Below are positions 51,477-61,743 of a stretch of DNA of 64,000 nt, in pieces; position 1 is the stretch's first letter; each line of letters starts with the position of its first letter. The stretch covers positions 434,001 through 498,000 of the forward strand of contig NZ_JADOBI010000004.1 of NCBI RefSeq assembly GCF_015644585.1, read 5' to 3'. Origin of the DNA: Rahnella laticis. GTDB taxonomy: Bacteria; Pseudomonadota; Gammaproteobacteria; Enterobacterales; Enterobacteriaceae. The notes under the pieces are model-generated. The model saw only the letters and a program-made list of their open reading frames with translations, made no database searches and was not told the DNA's origin. Made by a program: the position numbers and the translations under genes.

Positions 51477-52436
51477 ATGAGACTTAAGAAATACAATAAA
51501 AGTATTGGGATGTTGTCCTTATTTGCCTCCGCGTTAATGTTGAGCGGTTGCAATACGGCATTGATGGATCCCAAGGGAGCAATTGGACTTGAGCAGAGAA
51601 CGCTGATTTTAACAGCGATTGGTTTAATGCTGATCGTCGTTATACCAGTTATTATCATGGCTTTCGCATTTGCCTGGAAGTATCGCGCTTCCAATACCAA
51701 TGCAAAGTACAGTCCTGATTGGTCCCACTCCAACAAAATTGAAGCCGTCGTCTGGACAGTTCCAATTATTATCATTGCCATTCTGGCAACGATTACCTGG
51801 AAGACCACCCACGCGCTTGACCCGTTCAAGCCAATCGTGACTGACCAAAAACCGATGACGGTTGAAGTCGTTTCTCTGGACTGGAAATGGTTGTTCATTT
51901 ATCCGGAACAGGGCATCGCGACCGTTAACGAACTGGTTATTCCTAAAGATGTGCCTGTTCAGTTCAAAGTCACTTCAGACTCTGTCATGAACTCGTTCTT
52001 CATTCCTCAGCTCGGCGGACAGATTTATGCGATGGCCGGTATGCAGACTCAGTTGCACTTGATTGCAAATGAGGCCGGTACCTATAAAGGCATCTCAGCA
52101 AGCTTCAGTGGCCGCGGTTTCTCTGGCATGAAGTTCAACACCATCGCGACCCCAACCCGTGCCGATTTCGACACCTGGGTAGCGAAAGTGAAAAGCGCAC
52201 CGAACCAGCTGGCAACCACTGATGACTTCAACAAACTGGCTGCACAGAGCATCGACAACCCGGTCGAATACTTCTCTGTTGCGAAACCAGGTCTGTTCAA
52301 AGAAATCATTGGCAAATACTCCATGCATGACATGAAGGCCGCACCAGAAGGTCATACCATGCCAATGCCTGCAGGCAGCGACATGAAAGGCATGGATATG
52401 GGTGGACAGTCTCACGCAGCCGGAGCCGAGGAATAA
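51477..52436 (+). CDS. cyoA: Cytochrome bo3 quinol oxidase subunit II
   Basis: Subunit II of the proton-pumping terminal quinol oxidase. The 319-residue precursor is a lipoprotein with lipobox LSGC (Cys25), two membrane helices (about residues 45-70 and 90-110), then a cupredoxin domain that lacks the copper ligands of cytochrome c oxidases, as expected for a quinol oxidase. A Met/Gly/His-rich tail ([11 protein letters not shown]) ends the protein. GAGG lies before the ATG. First gene of the operon; cyoB starts three bases after its stop. Confidence 0.97.
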   Translation: MRLKKYNKSIGMLSLFASALMLSGCNTALMDPKGAIGLEQRTLILTAIGLMLIVVIPVIIMAFAFAWKYRASNTNAKYSPDWSHSNKIEAVVWTVPIIIIAILATITWKTTHALDPFKPIVTDQKPMTVEVVSLDWKWLFIYPEQGIATVNELVIPKDVPVQFKVTSDSVMNSFFIPQLGGQIYAMAGMQTQLHLIANEAGTYKGISASFSGRGFSGMKFNTIATPTRADFDTWVAKVKSAPNQLATTDDFNKLAAQSIDNPVEYFSVAKPGLFKEIIGKYSMHDMKAAPEGHTMPMPAGSDMKGMDMGGQSHAAGAEE

Positions 52437-52439
52437 ACG

Positions 52440-54431
52440 ATGTTCGGAAAATTAACGCTTGATTCGGTTCCGTATCATGAACCGATTATCATGGTCACCG
52501 TTGCCGCGATTATTATTGGTGGCCTGGCAGTAGTTGCCGGCATCACCTATTTCGGCAAATGGAAATATCTGTGGACCGAGTGGCTGACCTCCGTCGACCA
52601 CAAAAAATTAGGTATCATGTACATCATTCTGGCTTTCGTCATGCTGTTGCGTGGCTTTGCCGATGCCATCATGATGCGTAGCCAGCAGGTGCTTGCTTCT
52701 GCGGGTGAACCTGGCTTCCTGCCGCCTCATCACTACGACCAAATCTTTACCGCGCACGGCGTAATCATGATCTTCTTCATGGCGATGCCTTTCGTAATCG
52801 GTCTGATGAACGTCGTAGTTCCTTTGCAAATCGGCGCACGCGACGTGGCATTCCCGTTCCTGAACAACGTCAGCTTCTGGTTCACCGCTGCTGCTGTGGT
52901 CCTGATCAACATCTCTCTGGGTGTGGGTGAGTTCGCGCAGACCGGCTGGTTGGCCTATCCGCCGTTGTCCGGTAAGGAATACAGTCCGGGGGTCGGGGTC
53001 GATTACTGGATCTGGAGTCTCCAGATATCCGGTATTGGTACCTTGCTGACCGGTGTTAACTTCTTTGCGACCATCCTGAAGATGCGCGCTCCTGGTATGC
53101 CGCTGATGAAAATGCCGGTATTTACCTGGGCCGCACTGTGCACCAACGTGTTGATTATCGTGTCCTTCCCGATTCTGACCGTGACCATTGCACTGCTGAC
53201 TTTAGACCGTTATCTGGGCACCCATTTCTTCACGAATGATATGGGCGGCAACATGATGATGTACATCAACCTGATTTGGGCCTGGGGCCATCCGGAAGTG
53301 TACATTTTGGTTCTGCCAGTCTTTGGTGTGTTCTCGGAAGTTACCGCGACCTTCTCCAGAAAACGTCTGTTCGGTTACACCTCGCTGGTATGGGCAACCA
53401 TCGCCATCACTGTGTTGTCGTTCATCGTTTGGCTGCACCACTTCTTCACCATGGGTTCAGGCGCTAACGTCAATGCCTTCTTCGGCATCATGACGATGAT
53501 CATTTCTATCCCGACCGGGGTAAAAATCTTCAACTGGCTGTTCACCATGTATCAGGGCCGTATCACACTCAACGCCGCAATGCTGTGGACCGTTGGCTTC
53601 ATCATCACCTTCTCTGTGGGTGGTATGACCGGCGTTCTGTTGGCGGTTCCGGGTGCTGACTTCGTGCTGCACAACAGCCTGTTCCTGATTGCCCACTTCC
53701 ATAACGTTATCATCGGTGGTGTGGTCTTCGGTTGCTTCGCAGGTCTGACTTACTGGTTCCCTAAATCCTTCGGCTTCACGCTGAACGAAAAATGGGGTGT
53801 GCGTTCATTCTGGTTCTGGATCATCGGCTTCTTCGTTGCGTTCATGCCACTGTATGCACTGGGCTTCATGGGTATGACCCGTCGCGTCAGCCAGAATATC
53901 GATCCTGAGTTCCACCCGCTGCTGGTTGTTGCTGCGTGCGGTGCTGCTCTGATTGCTATCGGTATCCTGTGCCAGCTGATCATGATCTTCGTTTCTGTTC
54001 GCGACCGTGACCAGAACCGTGACCTGACCGGTGACCCGTGGGGTGCACGTACTCTGGAGTGGGCAACCTCTTCTCCTCCTCCGTTCTACAACTTCGCTAT
54101 CGTGCCGCAAATTCACGACCGCGATGAGTTCTGGGACATGAAAGAGAAAGGCACTGCTTACAAACAGCCTGCTAAATATGAACCGATTCATATGCCACGT
54201 AACAGCGGCGCCGGTTTCATCATCGCTATGCTGAGTCTGGTTTGTGGTTTCGCATTAATCTGGGATATCTGGTGGTTGGCGGCAGTGAGCTTCATCGCGC
54301 TGGCTGCGACCTGGATTGCGAAAAGCTTCGACGAAGATGTTGATTACTACGTGCCAGTTGAAGAAGTGGAACGTATTGAAAACCAACATTATGAACAAAT
54401 CCGTAAAGCAGGTGTGAAACATGGCAACTGA
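52440..54431 (+). CDS. cyoB: Cytochrome bo3 quinol oxidase subunit I
   Basis: Catalytic heme-copper subunit, 663 residues as in E. coli, with about fifteen membrane helices. It binds heme b, heme o3 and CuB; the CuB/heme region [10 protein letters not shown] and the HHFFTMG and HFHNVIIGG segments carry the conserved histidines. Ubiquinol is oxidised at the periplasmic side and oxygen reduced to water with proton pumping. Its 3' end overlaps cyoC by 11 bases. Confidence 0.98.
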   Translation: MFGKLTLDSVPYHEPIIMVTVAAIIIGGLAVVAGITYFGKWKYLWTEWLTSVDHKKLGIMYIILAFVMLLRGFADAIMMRSQQVLASAGEPGFLPPHHYDQIFTAHGVIMIFFMAMPFVIGLMNVVVPLQIGARDVAFPFLNNVSFWFTAAAVVLINISLGVGEFAQTGWLAYPPLSGKEYSPGVGVDYWIWSLQISGIGTLLTGVNFFATILKMRAPGMPLMKMPVFTWAALCTNVLIIVSFPILTVTIALLTLDRYLGTHFFTNDMGGNMMMYINLIWAWGHPEVYILVLPVFGVFSEVTATFSRKRLFGYTSLVWATIAITVLSFIVWLHHFFTMGSGANVNAFFGIMTMIISIPTGVKIFNWLFTMYQGRITLNAAMLWTVGFIITFSVGGMTGVLLAVPGADFVLHNSLFLIAHFHNVIIGGVVFGCFAGLTYWFPKSFGFTLNEKWGVRSFWFWIIGFFVAFMPLYALGFMGMTRRVSQNIDPEFHPLLVVAACGAALIAIGILCQLIMIFVSVRDRDQNRDLTGDPWGARTLEWATSSPPPFYNFAIVPQIHDRDEFWDMKEKGTAYKQPAKYEPIHMPRNSGAGFIIAMLSLVCGFALIWDIWWLAAVSFIALAATWIAKSFDEDVDYYVPVEEVERIENQHYEQIRKAGVKHGN

Positions 54432-55035
54432 TACTCTGACTCACCACGATGAGGCCCATGCTGAGCATGGGCACCACGACGCAGGTGCAACCAAAGTCTT
54501 CGGCTTCTGGATCTACCTGATGAGTGACTGCATCCTGTTTGCGAGCCTGTTCGCAACGTATGCAGTACTGGTAAACGGGACCGCTGGCGGTCCCTCTGGT
54601 AAAGACATTTTTGAACTGCCGTTCGTGCTGGTAGAAACCTTCTGCCTGCTGTTCAGTAGTATCACTTACGGCTTTGCAATGCTGGCCATGAATAAGGGTA
54701 ACAAAGCAGGCGTTAACGGCTGGTTGTTCCTGACTTTCCTGTTCGGTTTAGGCTTCATCGGGATGGAACTCTATGAATTCCATCACCTGATTGCTGAGGG
54801 CTTTGGCCCGCAGCGCAGCGGTTTCCTGTCTGGCTTCTTTGCCCTGGTCGCCACCCACGGTCTGCACGTGACCTGTGGTCTGATTTGGATCCTGACCATG
54901 ATGGTTCAGGTTGCACGTCGCGGCCTGACAGACGTTAACAAAACCCGCCTGATGTGCCTGAGCTTGTTCTGGCACTTCCTGGACGTGGTGTGGATCTGCG
55001 TGTTTACCGTTGTTTATCTGATGGGAGCGATGTAA
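54421..55035 (+). CDS. cyoC: Cytochrome bo3 quinol oxidase subunit III
   Basis: Hydrophobic 204-residue subunit III with five membrane helices, starting [20 protein letters not shown], a His-rich N-terminus seen in the family. It stabilises the oxidase complex. It overlaps cyoB by 11 bases, and its TAA stop overlaps the cyoD start by one base (TAATG), so translation is coupled along the operon. Confidence 0.97.
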   Translation: MATDTLTHHDEAHAEHGHHDAGATKVFGFWIYLMSDCILFASLFATYAVLVNGTAGGPSGKDIFELPFVLVETFCLLFSSITYGFAMLAMNKGNKAGVNGWLFLTFLFGLGFIGMELYEFHHLIAEGFGPQRSGFLSGFFALVATHGLHVTCGLIWILTMMVQVARRGLTDVNKTRLMCLSLFWHFLDVVWICVFTVVYLMGAM

Positions 55036-55367
55036 TGAGTCATTCTGCTACTTCCCATGGTGGTGCAAGCCACGGCAGCCTGAAGTCATATGCAATTGGC
55101 TTCATCCTGTCGGTTATCCTGACGGTGATCCCGTTTGCTATGGTCATGACTGACACAGCATCACATTCACTGATCCTGGGTACAGTGGTTGCATCCGCTA
55201 TTATCCAGATCGTTGTCCATCTGGTGTTCTTCCTGCACATGAATACGTCGTCGGAAGAGCGCTGGAACCTGGTGGCGCTTCTGTTCACCGCTGTGATTAT
55301 CTTTATCGTCGTTGTGGGCTCATTGTGGATTATGTATAACCTCAACCTCAATATGATGGTCAGTTAA
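55035..55367 (+). CDS. cyoD: Cytochrome bo3 quinol oxidase subunit IV
   Basis: Small subunit IV, 110 residues, with three membrane helices and start [20 protein letters not shown]. It helps assemble CuB in subunit I. The ATG overlaps the cyoC stop (TAATG). cyoE follows after 18 bases. Confidence 0.96.
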   Translation: MSHSATSHGGASHGSLKSYAIGFILSVILTVIPFAMVMTDTASHSLILGTVVASAIIQIVVHLVFFLHMNTSSEERWNLVALLFTAVIIFIVVVGSLWIMYNLNLNMMVS

Positions 55368-55385
55368 AGAGCCGAGCTGCACGTG

Positions 55386-56270
55386 ATGATTAAGCAATAC
55401 CTGCAAGTAACGAAACCAGGAATTATTTTCGGCAACTTAATTTCTGTCATCGGGGGATTCCTCCTTGCTGCTAAAGGCAGCATCGACTTCCCACTCTTTC
55501 TCTCCACGCTGGTGGGCGTATCGCTGGTCGTTGCATCGGGTTGTGTATTTAACAACTTCATCGACCGCGACATCGACCGGATCATGGAAAGAACGAAGAA
55601 CCGGGTCCTGGTGAAAGGGCTTATTCCGCCGAAAACAACCCTGGTTTACGCGACCATTCTGGGTATTGCGGGCTTTGCGTTGTTGTATATCGGAGCCAAT
55701 CCGCTGGCCATGTGGCTGGCGGTTATGGGCTTTGTGATTTATGTCGGCGTTTACAGCCTGTACATGAAGCGCAACTCGGTTTACGGCACGCTGATCGGCA
55801 GCTTGTCTGGCGCAGCGCCACCAGTGATTGGTTACTGTGCCGTTTCCGGCCAGTTTGATACCGGTGCGCTGATCCTGCTTCTGATTTTCAGCCTGTGGCA
55901 GATGCCGCATTCATATGCGATTGCCATCTTCCGCTTCAAGGATTATCAGGCAGCAGGCATCCCGGTTCTGCCGGTGGTGAAAGGCATCTCTGTCGCCAAG
56001 CATCATATTACCGTCTACATTCTGGCGTTTATGATTGCTACGCTGATGCTGACGCTGAGCGGCTACGCAGGGTATAAATACCTGATTGTGGCAGCGGCGG
56101 TCAGTATCTGGTGGCTGGGCATGGCACTGAGAGGTTATAAAACGGAAAACGACGTGGTCTGGGCGAGAAAACTGTTTGGTTTCTCCATCATCACAATCAT
56201 GTCGCTCAGCTTCATGATGTCTGTGGATTTTAACTCTGCACCGGCATCATTACTGACCTACGTTTGGTAA
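55386..56270 (+). CDS. cyoE: Protoheme IX farnesyltransferase CyoE (heme O synthase)
   Basis: UbiA-type prenyltransferase that attaches farnesyl from FPP to heme b to make heme o for CyoB. The 294-residue integral membrane protein carries the Asp-rich motif [15 protein letters not shown] near residue 58. A GTG one codon upstream (55383) is a possible alternative. It ends the operon before a terminator. Its substrate FPP is the product of IspA, encoded at the right edge of the window. Confidence 0.96.
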   Translation: MIKQYLQVTKPGIIFGNLISVIGGFLLAAKGSIDFPLFLSTLVGVSLVVASGCVFNNFIDRDIDRIMERTKNRVLVKGLIPPKTTLVYATILGIAGFALLYIGANPLAMWLAVMGFVIYVGVYSLYMKRNSVYGTLIGSLSGAAPPVIGYCAVSGQFDTGALILLLIFSLWQMPHSYAIAIFRFKDYQAAGIPVLPVVKGISVAKHHITVYILAFMIATLMLTLSGYAGYKYLIVAAAVSIWWLGMALRGYKTENDVVWARKLFGFSIITIMSLSFMMSVDFNSAPASLLTYVW

Positions 56271-56302
56271 CACAAGCCGGAAGCCTAACCCGCTGAAATC
56301 AC

Positions 56303-56337
56303 ATTAAAAGGTCAGTAGCGATACTGGCCTTTTCTTT
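56303..56337 (+). terminator. Terminator of cyoABCDE
   Basis: Hairpin with arms AAAGGTCAGTA and TACTGGCCTTT and a GCGA loop, followed by TCTTTT, 36 bases after cyoE. Confidence 0.88.
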
Positions 56338-56444
56338 TGGTGAGCCGGTCAGGCAAAACCCGTAATATCTGCTAAAGATCCATCGTTTTACCCAAACTGG
56401 CTAAAAGCACTACAATAGCCGGATTGTTATTTTGAGGTAGTAAT

Positions 56445-57809
56445 GTGAACGATAACCAGATGACCCCGCAGGAAAGTCGGGCGACATGGGGGCTAGGGAC
56501 AGTATTTTCTTTACGCATGCTTGGCATGTTCATGGTCCTGCCGGTCTTAACCACCTATGGTATGAAGCTCTCCGGCGCCAGCGAAACACTGATCGGTATC
56601 GCCATCGGTATTTACGGGCTGGCACAGGCCGTTTTCCAGATCCCATTCGGGCTGCTTTCTGACCGCGTTGGCCGCAAACCCCTGATCGTTTTTGGTCTGG
56701 TCATCTTTTGTATTGGCAGCATTGTTGCCGCCTCCACCGAATCCATCTGGGGCGTGATCATTGGCCGTGCCCTGCAAGGTTCCGGCGCGATTGCCGCAGC
56801 CGTCATGGCTTTGCTCTCTGACCTGACGCGTGAACAGAACCGCACCAAAGCGATGGCGTTTATCGGCATCAGCTTCGGGATTACTTTTGCAATTGCGATG
56901 GTTCTCGGCCCGATCATTACGCATGCATGGGGCTTACACGCTCTGTTCTGGGCGATTGCTGCGCTGACTATTCTGGGCATCATTATTACGCTTGCCGTGG
57001 TCCCCTCCCCTGCCACGCATATTCTGAACCGTGAATCGAGTATGGTGAAAGGCAGCTTTGGCAAGGTGCTGGGCAACGCCAAACTGCTGAAACTCAATTT
57101 CGGCATTCTGTGTCTGCATATCCTGCTGATGTCGAGTTTTGTGGTGTTACCGCAAGTGATGGAACACGCAGGTTTCCCGCCAAGCGAACACTGGCGCGTT
57201 TACCTGATCACCATGCTGACGTCTTTCGTAGCCGTCATTCCGGTCATTATCTACGCCGAGAAAAAGCGCCACATGAAGCAGGTTTTCATGGGTTGCGTGG
57301 TCGTGCTGCTGTTGGCTGAGATTGTACTGTGGGCCGCCGGTCTGCATTTGTGGGCTGTGATTGCCGGTATTCAGCTGTTCTTCCTGGCGTTTAACGTGAT
57401 GGAAGCCATTCTGCCGTCGCTTATCAGCAAAGAATCTCCGGCAGGATACAAAGGCACCGCGATGGGCCTGTATTCCACCAGCCAGTTTATCGGTGTGGCG
57501 ATCGGCGGGAGTCTGGGCGGATATGTTTTCGGTCACGCCGGTGCCGGTGCGGTCTTCCTGGTGTGCGCTGCGATTGCCGTTGTCTGGCTGTTCGTGAGCG
57601 CCACAATGACCGAGCCGCCGTATGTCAGCAGCCTGCGTATTACGCTGTCTGAACTGGCCGTGAAAGACTCCGCTCTTCAGGCGCGCATTCTGGCTCAGCC
57701 GGGCGTGGCTGAAGCCGTAGTGGTTCCGGAAGAGTTCAGCGCTTACGTGAAAGTCGATACCAAACAGACCAACCGCAAGGCACTCGAACAACTGGTCAGC
57801 CTTGCCTGA
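56445..57809 (+). CDS. yajR: MFS transporter YajR
   Basis: Major facilitator drug:H+ antiporter-like protein, 454 residues with twelve membrane helices. It keeps the cytosolic C-terminal YAM domain typical of YajR (about residues 390-454, SSLRITLSELAVKDSALQARI). Motif A is DRVGRKP in the loop after helix 2. It starts with GTG, preceded by TTGAGG. E. coli YajR is also 454 residues and follows cyoE. The substrate is unknown. Confidence 0.95.
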   Translation: MNDNQMTPQESRATWGLGTVFSLRMLGMFMVLPVLTTYGMKLSGASETLIGIAIGIYGLAQAVFQIPFGLLSDRVGRKPLIVFGLVIFCIGSIVAASTESIWGVIIGRALQGSGAIAAAVMALLSDLTREQNRTKAMAFIGISFGITFAIAMVLGPIITHAWGLHALFWAIAALTILGIIITLAVVPSPATHILNRESSMVKGSFGKVLGNAKLLKLNFGILCLHILLMSSFVVLPQVMEHAGFPPSEHWRVYLITMLTSFVAVIPVIIYAEKKRHMKQVFMGCVVVLLLAEIVLWAAGLHLWAVIAGIQLFFLAFNVMEAILPSLISKESPAGYKGTAMGLYSTSQFIGVAIGGSLGGYVFGHAGAGAVFLVCAAIAVVWLFVSATMTEPPYVSSLRITLSELAVKDSALQARILAQPGVAEAVVVPEEFSAYVKVDTKQTNRKALEQLVSLA

Positions 57810-57819
57810 TTTGAGTGAC

Positions 57820-57860
57820 AAAGAGGTGTGCTGCTGAAAATGGCACACCTTTTCATTTTT
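57820..57860 (+). terminator. Terminator of yajR
   Basis: Hairpin with arms AGGTGTGC (57824-57831) and GCACACCT (57843-57850) followed by TTCATTTTT. Confidence 0.82.
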
Positions 57861-57974
57861 ATGCCCACCGCTGTGATACCCCTCACTTAAAAAATTTCCC
57901 CAATCGTTATCCTCAGGAATTCCTTAACAAAAATTTTGTCAGTGATGACGGCCTTGCGGCCTTTTGAGGATCCT

Positions 57975-59273
57975 ATGAAAACTTATGCTTTAGTCGGTAC
58001 TGGCGGGCGTTCAGGTTTATACATTGAAGCGATTACCGGTAAATATCGCCACAATGCGAAATTTGTCGCTTTCTGCGACACCAACCAGACGCGAATGGAT
58101 TATGCGAATCAGCAACTGGAGCAAAGCGGTATTGCCCGGGTCTCCACCTGGAAAGCTTCTGATTTCAATACGATGCTCGACGAAACTAAACCGGATATCG
58201 TCATTGTCACCAGCATGGATCGCACGCATGACGACTATATCGTGCGCGCCCTGCACGCCGGTTGTGACGTCATAACCGAAAAGCCGATGACCATTGATGA
58301 AAACCGGGCGCTGCGTATTCTCGACGCCGTCGACGCCACGGGTTATCAGGTTCGCGTCGCGTTCAATTACCGCTACGCGCCGCATCACAGCAAAATCCGC
58401 GAATTGCTTCAGCAGGAAACCATTGGCGAAGTGCTTTCTGTCCATTTCGAATGGCTGCTCAATACCGAGCACGGCGCCGATTACTTCCGCCGCTGGCATC
58501 GCGAAAAACGCAATTCCGGTGGTCTGCTGGTACATAAATCCACACACCACTTTGACCTGATGAATTTCTGGCTTAACAGCACGCCGGAGAAAGTTTATGC
58601 GCAGGGCGATTTGCGTTTTTACGGCAAGGAAAACGCCGAGAAGCGCGGCGTGAAAGATTTCTATCCGCGCGCTCACGGCTACAAACAGGCGCAGAACGAT
58701 CCTTTTGCGCTGCATATGGCGGACAATCCGCAGCTCAAAGCGCTGTATCTCAATGCCGAACACGAAGATAACTATTTCCGCGACCAGAGCGTTTTCGGCG
58801 ACGGAATCAGTATTGAAGACACGTTGTCGGTGCTGGTGAAATATCAGAATAAAGTACAGCTGACCTATTCCCTGAACGCTTACCTGCCGTGGGAAGGCCT
58901 GAACGTGGTGTTCAACGGGACGAAAGGCCGTATCGAGATGAAAATTGTCGAAATGTCTTACGTGAATGCGGGCGGTAAACGGGAGAACGAAGGCAGTATT
59001 GAAAAAGCGGAAATCACGGTTTATCCGTTGTTTGCGAAACCGTGGCAGGCGCAGTTCCAGCTGGGAGAAGGCGGCCACGGCGGCGGCGATAATGCGATGC
59101 TGGAAGATCTCTTCGGCGAACGCACAGAAGATCCGTTAAAACGCGCCGCCGATCACCGTGCAGGAGCCATGTCAATCCTCACCGGGATCGCCGGAAACCT
59201 GTCTATACAAACTGACCGGCCGGTTTACTTCAAAGACTTCGAACTGGTTAAACGTCTTCGCCAGAAGAAATAG
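57975..59273 (+). CDS. Gfo/Idh/MocA-family oxidoreductase of unknown substrate
   Basis: A 432-residue NAD(P)-dependent dehydrogenase-like protein. The start MKTYALVGTGGRSGLYIEAI contains the Rossmann GxGGRSG nucleotide-binding motif, and the conserved ITEKPMTID segment follows near residue 102. The catalytic-type HKSTHHFDLMNFW region lies near residue 190. Family members act on sugars, inositols and similar polyols. GAGGATCCT gives the ribosome-binding site. E. coli has no gene here between yajR and yajQ, so it is an insertion relative to that genome. Natural substrate not inferable. Confidence 0.88.
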   Translation: MKTYALVGTGGRSGLYIEAITGKYRHNAKFVAFCDTNQTRMDYANQQLEQSGIARVSTWKASDFNTMLDETKPDIVIVTSMDRTHDDYIVRALHAGCDVITEKPMTIDENRALRILDAVDATGYQVRVAFNYRYAPHHSKIRELLQQETIGEVLSVHFEWLLNTEHGADYFRRWHREKRNSGGLLVHKSTHHFDLMNFWLNSTPEKVYAQGDLRFYGKENAEKRGVKDFYPRAHGYKQAQNDPFALHMADNPQLKALYLNAEHEDNYFRDQSVFGDGISIEDTLSVLVKYQNKVQLTYSLNAYLPWEGLNVVFNGTKGRIEMKIVEMSYVNAGGKRENEGSIEKAEITVYPLFAKPWQAQFQLGEGGHGGGDNAMLEDLFGERTEDPLKRAADHRAGAMSILTGIAGNLSIQTDRPVYFKDFELVKRLRQKK

Positions 59274-59280
59274 CGCCCGT

Positions 59281-59312
59281 AAAAAAGGGACGCAATAAGC
59301 GTCCCTGTCTGA
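59281..59312. terminator. Terminator hairpin after the oxidoreductase gene
   Basis: Hairpin with arms AGGGACGC (59286-59293) and GCGTCCCT (59299-59306). An A-run on its left makes it strongest for minus-strand transcripts coming from yajQ; both directions are possible. Confidence 0.75.
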
Positions 59313-59318
59313 ATAATG

Positions 59319-59443
59319 AATAGCCAAGCAATTCGTGTTGTGGGAAGGCGGCAACCGAAGGGATCCGATGAGCTTACACGGGTAAGTGATTCGGATCCCT
59401 GAGAGAAGCCAACGCATCCACAGCGCGAAGTGCGAAGGCTATT
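59319..59443. repeat. ERIC (intergenic repeat unit) element
   Basis: About 125 bases with terminal inverted repeats AATAGCC and GGCTATT. The centre (GGATCCGATGAGCTTACACG, then GGTAAGTGATTCGGATCCC) matches the ERIC core GAGCTTACATAAGTAAGTGACT in order and palindromic layout, with flanking GGGAAGGCGGCAA and AGAAGCCAACGCA segments also typical. The right end overlaps the yajQ stop codon. Confidence 0.85.
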
Positions 59444-59933
59444 AGTCGCGAAAGTTTTTGAACTGGAACGGCTGGCCGAGATCCCCGTTGCGAATCAGCG
59501 CCATGACGGCCTGCAAGTCATCGCGGGCTTTACCGGTGATACGGACTTCATCGCCCTGAACCTGAGCCTGCACTTTAATCTTACTGTCTTTGATCAGCTT
59601 GACGATTTTCTTCGCCAGCGCTGATTCAATTCCGGAATGCAGTTTGGCTTCGAGGCTGTAGGTTTTGCCGCTGTGCTCCATCTGCTCAGGAATTTCCAGT
59701 GCGCCGCCTTCAATGCCACGCTTGGCCAGCTTTTCACGCAGAATGTCCACCAGCTGATTCACCTGAAAATCAGATTCGCTGGCAACTTTAACGCTTTCGT
59801 TCTTTTCGTTGAGATCGAAGCTGGCAGGAATGTTACGGAAATCCCAGCGGGTTTGCAGTTCACGGCTGGCATTTTCCACGGCATTGCGCACTTCCTGCAT
59901 GTCGATTTCGGAAACAATGTCAAAAGACGGCAT
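59442..59933 (-). CDS. yajQ: YajQ family nucleotide-binding protein
   Basis: Cyclic di-GMP- or nucleotide-binding protein of 163 residues with two ferredoxin-like domains. The start [21 protein letters not shown] and the end [13 protein letters not shown] are typical. In Xanthomonas and Pseudomonas the family binds c-di-GMP. Its stop codon TAA lies within the right end of an ERIC element, so the repeat has landed at the very end of the gene without shortening it. Divergent from panE. Confidence 0.95.
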   Translation of the reverse strand: MPSFDIVSEIDMQEVRNAVENASRELQTRWDFRNIPASFDLNEKNESVKVASESDFQVNQLVDILREKLAKRGIEGGALEIPEQMEHSGKTYSLEAKLHSGIESALAKKIVKLIKDSKIKVQAQVQGDEVRITGKARDDLQAVMALIRNGDLGQPFQFKNFRD

Positions 59934-60193
59934 AATCGCTTCTCCCTGTAGTTTTGTATTGCACGTTTTATGGCGAGCATAATGTCGATGATGGCGTGCA
60001 TAATACCGCCTTCAACCGTCGATGCCAAACGGCAACAAAAAACCAGCCACACAATGTCGCGATGGTCAAAAAGTGCAGGTGAAAATGTGATGTGCAGCAC
60101 AAATGTCTATACTAATAAGATAACCGGACAGCAGAATATTCTTTCTACAACCGGCTTTAACGGCGGTTTTCGCCGCATTCCCCGGGAGGCACA

Positions 60194-61105
60194 ATGAAAA
60201 TAACAGTTCTTGGTTGTGGTGCGCTGGGGCAACTTTGGCTTTCAGCACTTTATCAGCAAGGCCACGACGTTCAGGGCTGGATACGTATTCCGCAGCCATT
60301 TTGTGCCGTCAACGTGATTTCCCCCGAAGGCATCGCCTTCAACCGTAACCTGCCCACCAACGATCCTGAGCATCTGGCGCAAAGTGAATTACTGCTCGTG
60401 ACCCTGAAAGCCTGGCAGGTTTCCGGGGCCGTCAGCGCGCTGATGCCGATGCTTAACGATAATTGCGCGATATTATTGCTGCACAACGGCATGGGAACCG
60501 TCGATGAATTGCCGCCTAACCGGCTGGCGATTTTGCAGGGCGCAACCACACACGCGGCGCGTCACGAAGGCAATGCCATTCTCCACGTTGCCACCGGTGC
60601 CACGCATATCGGGCCCGTTTCGCCACGCGCTGCGGCGCTGAGTTCACTGGCAGATGTGCTGCATCATGCGTTGCCGGACGTCGCATGGCACGACAACATC
60701 AAAACGTCGTTGTGGAATAAACTGGCGGTGAACTGCGTGATTAATCCCCTGACCGCCACCTACGATTGTACCAACGGGGATTTGCTGGCGTATGCCGACC
60801 AGATTGAACAAATCTGTCAGGAAGTCGCGCAGGTCATGGCGATTGAAGGCGTGGAAATTCACAGCGAATCGCTGCTGAGTTTTGTTTATCAGGTGATTGA
60901 TTCTACCGCCGCCAATCACTCTTCCATGTTGCAGGACATCCGCAATCAGCGTCACACTGAGATTGATTACATCACCGGCTACCTGCTGCGTCGGGGACGC
61001 AAATACGGACTCAACTTGCCGGTAAACACCCGATTATTTGAACAAATTAAAAGAAAGGAAAACGACTATGAGCGCATCGGTTCTGGTCTGCCTGGCACCT
61101 GGTAG
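60194..61105 (+). CDS. panE: 2-dehydropantoate 2-reductase PanE
   Basis: NADPH-dependent reduction of ketopantoate to pantoate in pantothenate/CoA synthesis. The 303 residues begin with the Rossmann motif [11 protein letters not shown] (residues 4-14), and the catalytic lysine lies in [16 protein letters not shown] near residue 176. Length equals E. coli PanE. The last 38 bases overlap yajL, as both are translated in different frames. Confidence 0.96.
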   Translation: MKITVLGCGALGQLWLSALYQQGHDVQGWIRIPQPFCAVNVISPEGIAFNRNLPTNDPEHLAQSELLLVTLKAWQVSGAVSALMPMLNDNCAILLLHNGMGTVDELPPNRLAILQGATTHAARHEGNAILHVATGATHIGPVSPRAAALSSLADVLHHALPDVAWHDNIKTSLWNKLAVNCVINPLTATYDCTNGDLLAYADQIEQICQEVAQVMAIEGVEIHSESLLSFVYQVIDSTAANHSSMLQDIRNQRHTEIDYITGYLLRRGRKYGLNLPVNTRLFEQIKRKENDYERIGSGLPGTW

Positions 61106-61676
61106 CGAGGAAATTGAAGCCGTCACCGTGATTGATTTACTGGTTCGCGCCGGTATACAGGTCACGACCGCCAGCGTTGCGGGGGATGGCAATCTGGAAA
61201 TCCGCTGTTCACGCGGTGTGCGTATTCTGGCAGACGCCGCGCTGGTGGATGTTGCCGATGATGACCACGACGTCGTTGTTTTGCCCGGTGGCCTTGGCGG
61301 CGCGACTTGTTTTAGTGAAAGCCCGTTGCTGGTGGAGAAAGTCCGTCAGATGCACGTCAGCGGTAAAATCGTGGCGGCAATTTGCGCCGCACCCGCGCTG
61401 GTACTGGAATACCACGATTTATTCCCTGTCGGTAACATGACCGGTTTTCCGGGGCTGAAAGATAAAATCGATCCGAACAAATGGTCCGATCGCCGGGTGA
61501 TTTTCGATCCGCGCGTAAACCTGCTCACCAGCCAGGGGCCGGGAACATCCATGGAGTTTGCACTTAAAATTATCGACCTGCTTCTGGGCAAAACCAAAGC
61601 CGCAGAAATTGCCGCACAGCTAGTCCTCGCGCCGGGTATTTACAACTACACCGACGAAGGCGCGCGCGAATCCTAG
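61068..61676 (+). CDS. yajL: Protein deglycase/chaperone YajL (DJ-1 family)
   Basis: DJ-1/PfpI-superfamily protein that protects against oxidative and glycation stress. The ATG at [20 protein letters not shown] gives 202 residues, with nucleophile Cys106 in the elbow [10 protein letters not shown] and Glu15. The start lies inside the end of panE, with a good ribosome-binding site (AAGGAAAA) also within panE, suggesting translational coupling. A bidirectional terminator follows. Confidence 0.96.
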   Translation: MSASVLVCLAPGSEEIEAVTVIDLLVRAGIQVTTASVAGDGNLEIRCSRGVRILADAALVDVADDDHDVVVLPGGLGGATCFSESPLLVEKVRQMHVSGKIVAAICAAPALVLEYHDLFPVGNMTGFPGLKDKIDPNKWSDRRVIFDPRVNLLTSQGPGTSMEFALKIIDLLLGKTKAAEIAAQLVLAPGIYNYTDEGARES

Positions 61677-61693
61677 TCAGGATGCCGCAAAGC

Positions 61694-61728
61694 AAAAGGG
61701 GCTCAGCATAGCTGAACCCCTTTTTTTA
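61694..61728. terminator. Bidirectional terminator between yajL and thiI
   Basis: Hairpin AAAGGGGCTCAGC/GCTGAACCCCTTT with a T-run after it and A-rich sequence before it, between convergent genes. Confidence 0.88.
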
Positions 61729-61743
61729 CATCAGGAACACGCG

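Noticed and set aside
58017-59078. 353-codon minus-strand ORF opposite the oxidoreductase gene
   Set aside because: Antisense shadow of a gene with strong family motifs; no independent coding signs.
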